In this document: piece by piece, positions 1 through 5,210 of the stretch
Numbering within the stretch: the stretch's first letter is position 1
Layout: each line of letters starts with the position of its first letter
Source: Dehalococcoidales bacterium
GTDB lineage: Bacteria; Chloroflexota; Dehalococcoidia; Dehalococcoidales; JAQTRN01
Direction: 5' to 3'
Assembly: GCA_028711795.1 (NCBI GenBank)
Contig: JAQTRN010000086.1
Span: 1-5,210 of the forward strand
DNA: 5,210 nt
Position numbers and translations under genes: made by a program
The notes under the pieces: model-generated
Told to the model about the DNA's origin: nothing
The model's input: only the letters and a program-made list of their open reading frames with translations
Database searches by the model: none

Positions 1-358
1 AAGTTTTTTCCTGAGCCCATTCTTCTTTATCGTGCCGCTGGTAGCTCTGACGGTGAACGGCTGGCTGCTGACTGTTATTGCTGCCATGGTGGCTAATGAG
101 AAGTCCCTCGGCTACGTTCTGGTGGGCCTGCTACCGCACGGGATTGTTGAGTTGCCGGCCTTTATCATCGGTGAGGCGGCGGCGCTCAGTTTCGGTGCCA
201 TGGCAATGCTGGCTCTATTTAGTCCGCAGAGACGAGCCCAGTTCTTACCCAATTTTAAACAAAATCTGAAATATCTGGCGCTGGCTCTGGCCTTACTGGT
301 GCCGGCAGCTATTATCGAAACCTACTTTACCCCGTGGTTATTAGGTCGATTGGGGTAG
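1..358 (+). CDS. SpoIIM/DUF95-family membrane protein, C-terminal part (5' end outside window)
   Basis: The reading frame is open from base 2 to the TAG at 356-358, giving 118 visible residues; the start lies upstream of the window. An apparent start at 32 is only a GTG codon (Val) inside a hydrophobic stretch that continues to the window edge. The product is strongly hydrophobic. Membrane segments are likely at visible residues 1-30, 36-73 and 90-106, with a basic loop (PQRRAQ, 75-80) between the last two. The LPHG motif (44-47) followed by ELPA (50-53), and the near-terminal IIETYFTP (104-111), are hallmarks of the SpoIIM/DUF95 family. This family is named for stage II sporulation protein M of Bacillus, part of the engulfment complex, but it is also common in non-sporulating bacteria and archaea, where its role is poorly known. 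Membership is well supported; a sporulation role is not implied. The gene precedes the EF-G-like gene, which has its own promoter, so co-transcription is not required. Confidence 0.85.
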   Translation, partial: SFFLSPFFFIVPLVALTVNGWLLTVIAAMVANEKSLGYVLVGLLPHGIVELPAFIIGEAAALSFGAMAMLALFSPQRRAQFLPNFKQNLKYLALALALLVPAAIIETYFTPWLLGRLG

Positions 359-403
359 TCGGTTGTAGCCTGGGGTCGTATCCGTCAATCGGGGAGAGGT
401 AAT

Positions 404-433
404 TTGCCATACTTCCAGGCTGCGGGGTATAAT
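404..433 (+). promoter_or_regulatory. Sigma-70-type promoter for the EF-G-like gene
   Basis: A TTGCCA -35 box (404-409) and a perfect TATAAT -10 box (428-433) are separated by 18 bp. Transcription would start near 440, leaving a leader of about 30 nt before the ATG at 473. The promoter sits in the 114-bp gap after the SpoIIM-like gene, so the EF-G-like gene is probably transcribed on its own. Short inverted repeats (CCAGG 415-419 with CCTGG 437-441, and GGGT 425-428 with ACCC 435-438) bracket the -10 box. Assigned from sequence match only. Confidence 0.7.
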
Positions 434-459
434 AACCCTGGTATTTCTAGTACTTGGAG

Positions 460-469
460 AGCGGGTGAT
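460..469 (+). promoter_or_regulatory. Ribosome binding site of the EF-G-like gene
   Basis: AGCGGGTGAT matches 8 of 10 positions of the extended anti-16S complement AGGAGGTGAT and ends 3 nt before the ATG at 473. The match is carried mainly by the GGTGAT end, not by a classical GGAGG core. A separate GGAGA (456-460) lies 12 nt from the ATG, which is rather far. Together they support ATG 473 as the start. Confidence 0.55.
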
Positions 470-472
470 TAG

Positions 473-2530
473 ATGCAGCAATATGGACTAAGTAATATTC
501 GTAATCTTGTCCTACTATCTCACTCAGGCGCTGGTAAGACGTCACTGTCTGAGACGGTCCTTTACACCACCAAGACGGTCAACCGGTTAGGCAAGGTGGA
601 TGACGGGACTACCACCTCAGATTACGATCCGGAAGAAGTAAAGCGGCGGATAAGCCTGACTTTGAGTATGCTTCCCAGCGACTGGAAAGGGACCAAGATT
701 AACCTCATCGATACCCCCGGCTATTCTGATTTTGTGGGTGAGGTGAGGGCTGCGGTCCGAGTTGCTGATGCGGCCATGATTGTGATATGTGCGGCGTCAG
801 GGGTTGAGGTCGGCACTCAACAGGTGTGGGGATACTCGGAGGAGGCCGGGTTGCCGCGTCTTATTTACATTAACAAAATGGACCGTGAAAATGCTGATTT
901 CTTCAAAACACTGGAGCAAGCTCAGGCAAGGTTCAGTGCTAAGTGCCTGCCGCTGCAACTGCCGATCGGTGCTCACAATAGCTTTACAGGTGTCGTCGAT
1001 TTGTTGACGATGCAAAGCTATACCGGCCCGGCGTCGACGCCCGGCGGAATACCAGCGGCGTTACAGCCTCAGGCTACCTCGTTCCGTGAAAAACTGGTCG
1101 AGGCGATCGCTGAGGTTGATGATCAGCTCATTGAAAAATATCTTGGGGGTGAAGAGCTTACCCAGGAAGAGCTAAGAAAGGGATTGCGCCAGGCCGTACT
1201 TTCGGGGAAGATCGTTCCGGTCCTGACCGGATCGGCGTTACAGGGAATTGGCGCCATACCTTTGTTAGACGCGGCGATTGATTACCTGCCATCACCGGGC
1301 GAGTGTGATGTGCAGGTGAGCGCTGGTGACTCGACTGAAAAAATGAAACCCAGTGAGGATGCCCCGCTGGCAGCTCTTGTTTTCAAGACCACTGCCGATC
1401 CCTATGTCGGTAAGCTGACTTATTTCCGGGTTTATATGGGTCTGGTCGATAGCAACTCGCAGATATGGAACGCTAATCGTGGCGCCGGCGAACGTATCGG
1501 CCAGTTGTTTATTCTTCGTGGTAAGACTCAAGAGCCGGTGCCCCAGCTCAGGGCGGGTGATATTGGTGCGGTGGCTAAACTAGCCCTAACCAGTACCGGG
1601 GACACTTTGTGCAGTCAGGCTAATCCGGTAAAAATCGCGCCCATCGTCTTCCCGCAGCCTATCTTTAGCCAGGCAGTGCGACCAAAGAGCAAGGCGGATA
1701 TCGATAAGATGGGAACGGCCCTGTCCCGCCTGGTAGAGGAGGACCCCACTCTTCAGGTTCGGCGTGATGCTGAGACGGGAGAGACGATTTTGTCCGGCAT
1801 GGGTAATACCCAGCTTGAAGTAGCTGTGGATAAGGTGCTGCGTAAATTTGGTGTCAACGTGGAACTGGATATACCTACTGTGCCCTACCGTGAGACTATC
1901 ACGGCGTCAGCGCAGGCGGAATATAAACACAAGAAACAGACCGGAGGACATGGCCAGTATGGGCATGTGGTGTTACAGGTAGAACCGTTGCCGCGTGGTA
2001 CCGGTGTTGAAGTCGTGGATAAGGTGGTTGGTGGTACCATACCGCGGAACTATATACCGGCGGCCGAGAAGGGCGTTAACGAAGGTTTAAAAGAAGGGAT
2101 CCTGGCTGGTTTTCCGGTGGTAGACGTCAGGGCCATTATATACGATGGGAGTTTCCATCCCGTTGATTCTTCCGATATTTGCTTCAAGATAGCCGGCGCC
2201 GGGGCGGTGAAAAAAGGCTTAACCGAAGCACATCCGATACTGCTGGAACCGATAGCGAATATCAGGGTGACCGTGCCGGAAGAGTTTACCGGCGACATCA
2301 TCAGCGACCTCAATACGAAACGTGCCCGGGTACAGGGAATGAATCCCGGCGGTGGTCTGAATGTCATCAATGCTCAGGTACCACTGGCTGAGGTCCTGCG
2401 CTACGCCATCGACCTGAAATCAATCACTCAGGGCCGGGGCACCTTCACCATGCAACTGGACCATTACGAAGAGGTACCGGCGCATATTACACAGAAAATC
2501 GTCGCCGAAAGACAGGCGAAGAAGGTCTAG
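473..2530 (+). CDS. Elongation factor G-like translational GTPase (EF-G-2/FusA2-like)
   Basis: The 685-residue product has the full EF-G architecture, close to the roughly 700 of canonical EF-G. It comprises a G domain with G' insert (about 1-280), domain II (about 297-390), domain III (about 395-465), domain IV (about 470-585) and domain V (about 588-670). GTPase motifs are P-loop SHSGAGKT (16-23), DTPGY (80-84), NKMD (134-137) and GSA (253-255). Three positions differ from canonical EF-G: Ser16 opens the P-loop where A/G is usual, switch I reads RRIS (58-61) where RGIT is expected, and Tyr84 replaces the catalytic His of DTPGH. To my knowledge a DTPGY-like G3 marks the EF-G-2 type (for example Thermus thermophilus EF-G-2). 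Domain IV is well preserved, with HKKQTGGHGQYGHV (486-499) and the tip histidine His562 in DGSFHPVDSS, matching E. coli His583. EF-G moves tRNA and mRNA on the ribosome in the cytoplasm; the specific job of EF-G-2 forms is unclear. No rpsL, rpsG or tuf gene is adjacent, which fits a paralogue outside the str operon. Family is certain; subtype is likely. Confidence 0.93.
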   Translation: MQQYGLSNIRNLVLLSHSGAGKTSLSETVLYTTKTVNRLGKVDDGTTTSDYDPEEVKRRISLTLSMLPSDWKGTKINLIDTPGYSDFVGEVRAAVRVADAAMIVICAASGVEVGTQQVWGYSEEAGLPRLIYINKMDRENADFFKTLEQAQARFSAKCLPLQLPIGAHNSFTGVVDLLTMQSYTGPASTPGGIPAALQPQATSFREKLVEAIAEVDDQLIEKYLGGEELTQEELRKGLRQAVLSGKIVPVLTGSALQGIGAIPLLDAAIDYLPSPGECDVQVSAGDSTEKMKPSEDAPLAALVFKTTADPYVGKLTYFRVYMGLVDSNSQIWNANRGAGERIGQLFILRGKTQEPVPQLRAGDIGAVAKLALTSTGDTLCSQANPVKIAPIVFPQPIFSQAVRPKSKADIDKMGTALSRLVEEDPTLQVRRDAETGETILSGMGNTQLEVAVDKVLRKFGVNVELDIPTVPYRETITASAQAEYKHKKQTGGHGQYGHVVLQVEPLPRGTGVEVVDKVVGGTIPRNYIPAAEKGVNEGLKEGILAGFPVVDVRAIIYDGSFHPVDSSDICFKIAGAGAVKKGLTEAHPILLEPIANIRVTVPEEFTGDIISDLNTKRARVQGMNPGGGLNVINAQVPLAEVLRYAIDLKSITQGRGTFTMQLDHYEEVPAHITQKIVAERQAKKV

Positions 2531-2598
2531 AGAAACCAACCTTTGCTCTGACCTGGTATTTCTGCCTTTGTTAGCAAGATGACGGGCTTTGAGTGGCT

Positions 2599-3597
2599 CT
2601 AGGCCGCCAGTAGTTCCTTGACCTTTTGGGTAAAGGCGGGTAATACCTTCTTCCAGTCGCCCACAATCCCGAAGCGGGCTTCTTTAAAGATGTTAGCTTC
2701 CGGATCTTTGTTGATGGCGACTATGTTTTTCGCGCCGGAGCAGCCGGACATGTGCTGACTGGCTCCAGAGAGGGCCACGGCGATATACAGGTTCGGGCTA
2801 ACAATCTTCCCCGTCAGACCTATCTGCCAGCTATCCGGCACCCACTTGTTGTCGCAGGGTGGCCGGGTGGCACCGACGGCTCCGTGCAGTAGTTTGGCTA
2901 CTTCTTCCAGTTGCTTAAATCCGTTGGCGTCACCAATACCTCTACCACCGGCCACTATCACTTCGGCTTCTTCCAGCTTGATGCCTTCTACCTTCTCGGT
3001 CACTTTCTGTACGATTCTGGTCCTGACAGCCGACGGCGATAATCCAGCCTCGATGTTGATGATCTGACCCTGCCTGGAGGCATCGCGCTCAGGAGCCGAC
3101 ATGGCCTTGGCTCTAACGGTAGCCATCTGGGGATATAACTCGGTAGTGAACACCGCCTGAGCATTACCGCCATATACCGGTCGGGTCTGTAGTAGTAACT
3201 TGGAACCGGGGTCGATTGCCAGGTCGATACAGTCCATGGAGACGGCGGTACCCAGCCGGAAAGCTAACCGAGGGGCAAGATCGCGGCCGATCGTGGTTTG
3301 CCCCAGAAGCAGGATGCGCGGCATCACTTCCTTGACCACCTTTTCCATAACCGTCACGTAGGCATCAGTCTGGTAATCTTTGAGTAGCGGGTCGTTAACA
3401 ACATATGCTTTATCGGCTCCCAGGGCGACTGCTTCCTGGGCGAAGCCGCTAACGTCGCCGCCTACCAGGATAGCGCATAGCTCTTGACCCAGGTCCTTTG
3501 CCAGTCTTTTACCTGCGCCCAGCATTTCCGCGGTGACCGGGCTTAGCTTTCCTTCGACTGTTTCTCCAAAAACCATAACGCCTTTATACTCGGCCAT
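2599..3597 (-). CDS. etfA: Electron transfer flavoprotein, alpha subunit
   Basis: The 332-residue product is the usual EtfA length. EtfA pairs with EtfB in the cytoplasm, binds FAD in its C-terminal domain and passes electrons between dehydrogenases and a quinone oxidoreductase or, in bifurcating forms, a low-potential acceptor. The N-terminal domain includes GRDLAPRLAFRLG (104-116), TRPVYGGNAQ (138-147) and YPQMATVRAKAM (155-166). The FAD domain has VAGGRGIG (215-222), GATRP (242-246) with Arg245, TGKIVSPNLYIA (262-273), SGASQH (277-282) with His282, and AINKDPEANIF (294-304). Arg245 and His282 align with human ETF-alpha Arg249 and His286. Two positions are unusual: Leu261 where most ETFs have Gln before TGK, and VALSGAS where VGISGAI is common. 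The ATG at 3597 is chosen because a GAGGAGGAGA ribosome binding site lies 6 nt before it. A longer reading from TTG 3612 would translate that site as Arg-Arg-Arg. The gene follows etfB by 61 bp in one operon. Confidence 0.96.
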   Translation of the reverse strand: MAEYKGVMVFGETVEGKLSPVTAEMLGAGKRLAKDLGQELCAILVGGDVSGFAQEAVALGADKAYVVNDPLLKDYQTDAYVTVMEKVVKEVMPRILLLGQTTIGRDLAPRLAFRLGTAVSMDCIDLAIDPGSKLLLQTRPVYGGNAQAVFTTELYPQMATVRAKAMSAPERDASRQGQIINIEAGLSPSAVRTRIVQKVTEKVEGIKLEEAEVIVAGGRGIGDANGFKQLEEVAKLLHGAVGATRPPCDNKWVPDSWQIGLTGKIVSPNLYIAVALSGASQHMSGCSGAKNIVAINKDPEANIFKEARFGIVGDWKKVLPAFTQKVKELLAA

Positions 3598-3603
3598 GAA
3601 TCT

Positions 3604-3609
3604 CCTCCT
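3604..3609 (-). promoter_or_regulatory. Ribosome binding site of etfA (decides the start)
   Basis: On the minus strand AGGAGG occupies 3609-3604, with 6 nt to the ATG at 3597. A TTG at 3612 is in frame upstream, but using it would place the Shine-Dalgarno sequence inside the coding region, so the ATG is the better start. Confidence 0.85.
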
Positions 3610-3658
3610 CAATTCTGGGCTAATGCCCTGATTTTCTCATAATTTATGGGTATCGTAT

Positions 3659-4459
3659 TTACAGTATCTTCGCTTCCTTAAGTCTTAAGGCCAGTTTCGC
3701 CCCGGATTCTTCCGGGGTATCCGCCTGTATCAACTCACACTTACTTTCGCGGACTGGTTGGAAGAGTTTCATTAACTTGGCATGTTGTCCGGCGGGACCG
3801 ATCTTAGCTGTTTCCATACCGAGGTCAGCCGGCTTCCAGGCGATCGGCTCCTTTTTCTTGGCAGCCATGATACCCTTTATCGTGGGGTAGCGGGGTTCTC
3901 CCAACTCGTTGCTTACCGTAATCACTGCTGGTAAGGGTGTTTCGATGACCTCGTATCCGTCAGCGGTCACTCGTTCCACAGTCACTTTGCCGTTACCGGG
4001 GGTTATTTTCCGGGCAAGGGTGACGCTGGGCAGCCCCAATATTTCGGCGATACCCAGGCCTACCAGTCCCGAATCCCAGTCGGCGGCCTGCCGACCGCAG
4101 AAAATGAGGTCATAGCTGCCGATTTTTTTGATAGCCATCGCCAGAGCGTAAGCGGTTGTCCAGCTATCTCCCTCGGCGAAGGCTTCATCTTCCAGGAGGA
4201 CCAACTCATCAGCACCCATGGAAAGCGGTTTCTTCACCACGTCCCGGAGCAGATTGTGCCCCAGGCTGATGGCCGTGATTTTCCCGCCCTGGGCATCTTT
4301 GATTTTCAGCGCGGCTTCAACAGCATTCTCATCGAAAGGGCTGATCACTGGCGAAACGCCCTTAGGCGGGATTACCTTATTGGTGGCCGGATCGATCTTG
4401 AAGCTGGCTGGTGGTGCTTCGGGGTCGGGTACCTGTTTGATGCAAACAATCATGTTCAT
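3659..4459 (-). CDS. etfB: Electron transfer flavoprotein, beta subunit
   Basis: The 266-residue product belongs to the EtfB/FixA family. EtfB is the partner of EtfA and holds AMP in classical ETFs or a second FAD in bifurcating ETFs. Visible landmarks are the N-terminal IVCIKQVPD (4-12), SPFDENAVEAAL (40-51), SMGADE (80-85), the nucleotide-binding loop GRQAADWDSGLVG (122-134), and the family signature from VERVTADGYE (161-170) through PLPAVITV (175-182) to LGEPRYP (186-192) and IMAAKKK (197-203). The loop resembles the GRQAxDxDTxxVG of bifurcating EtfB proteins, while the AAKKK...PADLG end looks more like classical AMP-binding ETFs, so the type is left open. AGGAGG (4476-4471) lies 11 nt before ATG 4459. 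A second ATG at 4453 is 17 nt away and less likely, and MNMIVCIKQVPD fits the usual family N-terminus. It is the first gene of the etfB-etfA pair, and no dehydrogenase gene is adjacent. Confidence 0.96.
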   Translation of the reverse strand: MNMIVCIKQVPDPEAPPASFKIDPATNKVIPPKGVSPVISPFDENAVEAALKIKDAQGGKITAISLGHNLLRDVVKKPLSMGADELVLLEDEAFAEGDSWTTAYALAMAIKKIGSYDLIFCGRQAADWDSGLVGLGIAEILGLPSVTLARKITPGNGKVTVERVTADGYEVIETPLPAVITVSNELGEPRYPTIKGIMAAKKKEPIAWKPADLGMETAKIGPAGQHAKLMKLFQPVRESKCELIQADTPEESGAKLALRLKEAKIL

Positions 4460-4470
4460 TCGGCTAATTT

Positions 4471-4476
4471 CCTCCT
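4471..4476 (-). promoter_or_regulatory. Ribosome binding site of etfB
   Basis: AGGAGG on the minus strand is a full match to the Shine-Dalgarno core. It lies 11 nt before ATG 4459 and 17 nt before the alternative ATG 4453, and so favours the first. The spacing is on the long side. Confidence 0.75.
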
Positions 4477-4482
4477 CTGGAA

Positions 4483-4499
4483 TTGAATATTGAATATTG
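4483..4499 (-). repeat. Short tandem repeat in the etfB leader
   Basis: On the + strand the 7-bp unit TTGAATA occurs twice in a row, followed by a partial third copy (TTG). It is an A/T-rich stretch between the predicted transcription start near 4513 and the Shine-Dalgarno sequence of etfB. It may simply keep the leader unstructured; no known function is claimed. Confidence 0.6.
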
Positions 4500-4520
4500 T
4501 TGCAGGGAAACCCGTTGAGT

Positions 4521-4549
4521 AATTTAACATCCCTCGAAAATCATGTCAA
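4521..4549 (-). promoter_or_regulatory. Extended -10 sigma-70-type promoter for etfBA
   Basis: On the minus strand a perfect TTGACA -35 box (4549-4544) is followed by a 17-bp spacer and TAAATT (4526-4521, 4 of 6 matches). A TG at 4529-4528 sits one base before the -10, the extended -10 arrangement. Transcription would start near 4513, giving a leader of about 54 nt before etfB. The promoter lies wholly in the 117-bp gap after prmC, so etfBA can be expressed independently of prmC. Confidence 0.75.
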
Positions 4550-4576
4550 GGCTGTTGCTTATTTCTGGCCTGGTGG

Positions 4577-5210
4577 TCAGCGCTTGGCGTCAGTAACCAT
4601 GATCGGCGCTCGACTTAAGCCCACTACCCGGTCTATGCCACCTAGGTCCGGTGTTATTTCTATCCTGGCAGCAGGAAAGAGGTGACGTAGCAGAGAAGTC
4701 ACCGGTTGGCATTGTCCATGGCCAATCTCCAGTAGCAGGTGGCCCTCGGGGCGAAGTTGGTCGGTTACCTGATGACATAGTCGGCGTATCGGCTCGAGGC
4801 CATCAGGCCCGCCGTTAAGCGCCAGTAGGGGTTCCGAGTTCGGAGACTCTTCCGGCAACTCCGATTCTGACACATAGGGTAAATTGGCTATCACCAGGTC
4901 AACCGGTCCTGGCAGTGGGTCGAGCATATCGCCGTACAATCGGCAGACTCTATACATCACTCCGTGTCTTTCACAATTAAGCAGTGCTATTTCCAGAGCG
5001 GACGTTGATATATCGGTGGCATAGATCTTGATTTGGGACAGCCGGAGCGCCAGGCTGATGGCGATAGCGCCGCAGCCAGTACCGATATCAGCAATAGTCG
5101 TCATATGGTACTTCTGGATAAGATCAATCGCTTTTTCTACCAGGAGTTCGGTTTCGGGACGGGGAATTAGGACCGCTGGAGTGACATAGAAGTCTGTGCC
5201 GTAGAACTCG
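4577..5210 (-). CDS. prmC: Release factor glutamine methyltransferase PrmC, C-terminal 210 residues (5' end outside window)
   Basis: The minus-strand frame is open from the right window edge to the TGA at 4579-4577. PrmC (HemK) uses S-adenosylmethionine to methylate the glutamine of the GGQ motif in release factors RF1 and RF2, which speeds peptide release. The visible part starts with EFYGTDFYVTPAVLIPRPETELLVE (signature core LIPRPETELLVE, visible residues 14-25), a PrmC hallmark. Next comes the SAM-binding motif ADIGTGCGAIAISLA (40-54), then NLPYV (109-113), EPLLALNGGPDGLEPIRR near 125-142, LLLEIGHGQ and a terminal GGIDRVVG block. Full-length PrmC is usually about 280 residues, so some 70 N-terminal residues (the release-factor-binding helical domain) lie outside. 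The Met at 5104 is internal, because the hallmark motif lies upstream of it. The substrate motif reads NLPY, not the usual NPPY. The neighbouring prfA gene often found before prmC would be outside the window. Confidence 0.94.
   Translation of the reverse strand, partial: EFYGTDFYVTPAVLIPRPETELLVEKAIDLIQKYHMTTIADIGTGCGAIAISLALRLSQIKIYATDISTSALEIALLNCERHGVMYRVCRLYGDMLDPLPGPVDLVIANLPYVSESELPEESPNSEPLLALNGGPDGLEPIRRLCHQVTDQLRPEGHLLLEIGHGQCQPVTSLLRHLFPAARIEITPDLGGIDRVVGLSRAPIMVTDAKR

Noticed and set aside
797..2370. Open frames of 70-106 codons antisense to, or in another frame of, the EF-G-like gene (for example 797-1015 -, 1292-1531 -, 2050-2370 -)
   Set aside because: They lie wholly inside a gene whose frame encodes a conserved EF-G product, show no recognisable domain, and have no ribosome binding site I could identify.
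473..2530. Tetracycline ribosomal protection protein (TetM/TetO type)
   Set aside because: The G3 motif is DTPGY and domain IV carries the EF-G pattern HKKQTGGHGQYGHV with His562; nothing in the protein or its surroundings suggests a resistance determinant.
3598..3612. A longer etfA starting at TTG 3612 (Met-Arg-Arg-Arg-Phe-Met...)
   Set aside because: The extra codons are the Shine-Dalgarno sequence itself; ATG 3597 has ideal 6-nt spacing and gives a normal EtfA N-terminus.
3909..4493. Plus-strand open frames over etfB (3909-4115, 4218-4493, 4256-4486)
   Set aside because: They are shadows of the conserved etfB frame with low-complexity Ser/Pro-rich or hydrophobic translations and no supporting signals.
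4505..4513. GGGAAACCC mini-hairpin near the etfB transcription start
   Set aside because: A 3-bp stem with a 3-nt loop is too small to be meaningful as a terminator or riboswitch.
4874..4885. KsgA/Erm-type rRNA adenine dimethyltransferase, suggested by NLPY
   Set aside because: The PrmC-specific motif upstream, the EPxxALxGGxDGL-type block and the terminal DRVVG block identify PrmC despite NLPY.
4577..5104. A short 175-residue methyltransferase starting at ATG 5104
   Set aside because: The frame stays open upstream to the window edge and encodes the PrmC hallmark LIPRPETELLVE before this Met, so the start is outside the window.

Overview
The window carries five protein genes, two of them cut by the window edges, and no RNA gene, mobile element or CRISPR array that I can see. 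Two genes lie on the + strand: the 3' end of a SpoIIM/DUF95-type membrane protein gene (1-358) and a complete gene for an elongation factor G-like GTPase of the EF-G-2 (FusA2-like) type (473-2530). Three lie on the - strand and converge on the EF-G gene. Read in their own direction they are the 3' part of prmC (release-factor glutamine methyltransferase, 4577-5210), etfB (3659-4459) and etfA (2599-3597).

The organism is a bacterium of moderate G+C content, judged by eye. Shine-Dalgarno sequences are strong (AGGAGG before both etf genes) and the promoters resemble the housekeeping sigma-70 type. The EF-G-2-like factor, a SpoIIM-family protein and a stand-alone etfBA pair would suit an anaerobic or facultative lineage. 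Chloroflexota (Dehalococcoidia-like) or a Gram-positive-related phylum are my best guesses. This assignment is inference; nothing in the window fixes the taxonomy.

Layout: the SpoIIM-like gene ends at 358. A 114-bp gap follows, holding a good promoter (TTGCCA-18 bp-TATAAT) and a ribosome binding site for the EF-G-like gene. That gene ends at 2530, and only 68 bp separate it from the end of etfA, with no convincing intrinsic terminator between them. etfB and etfA are 61 bp apart and look like one operon. It is read from a promoter with a perfect -35 box and an extended -10 (TTGACA-17 bp-TAAATT) in the 117-bp gap after prmC.

Functionally there are two themes. EF-G-like GTPase and PrmC both act on translation (the elongation/translocation machinery and release-factor methylation), though they are on opposite strands and not co-transcribed. 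EtfA and EtfB form the flavoprotein heterodimer that collects electrons from dehydrogenases such as acyl-CoA dehydrogenases. No partner dehydrogenase or quinone oxidoreductase gene is in the window. I do not see a previously undescribed system. The most notable points are sequence variants in otherwise recognisable families: Tyr for the catalytic His in the EF-G-like G3 motif, NLPY for NPPY in PrmC, and a non-standard flavin-site motif in EtfA.
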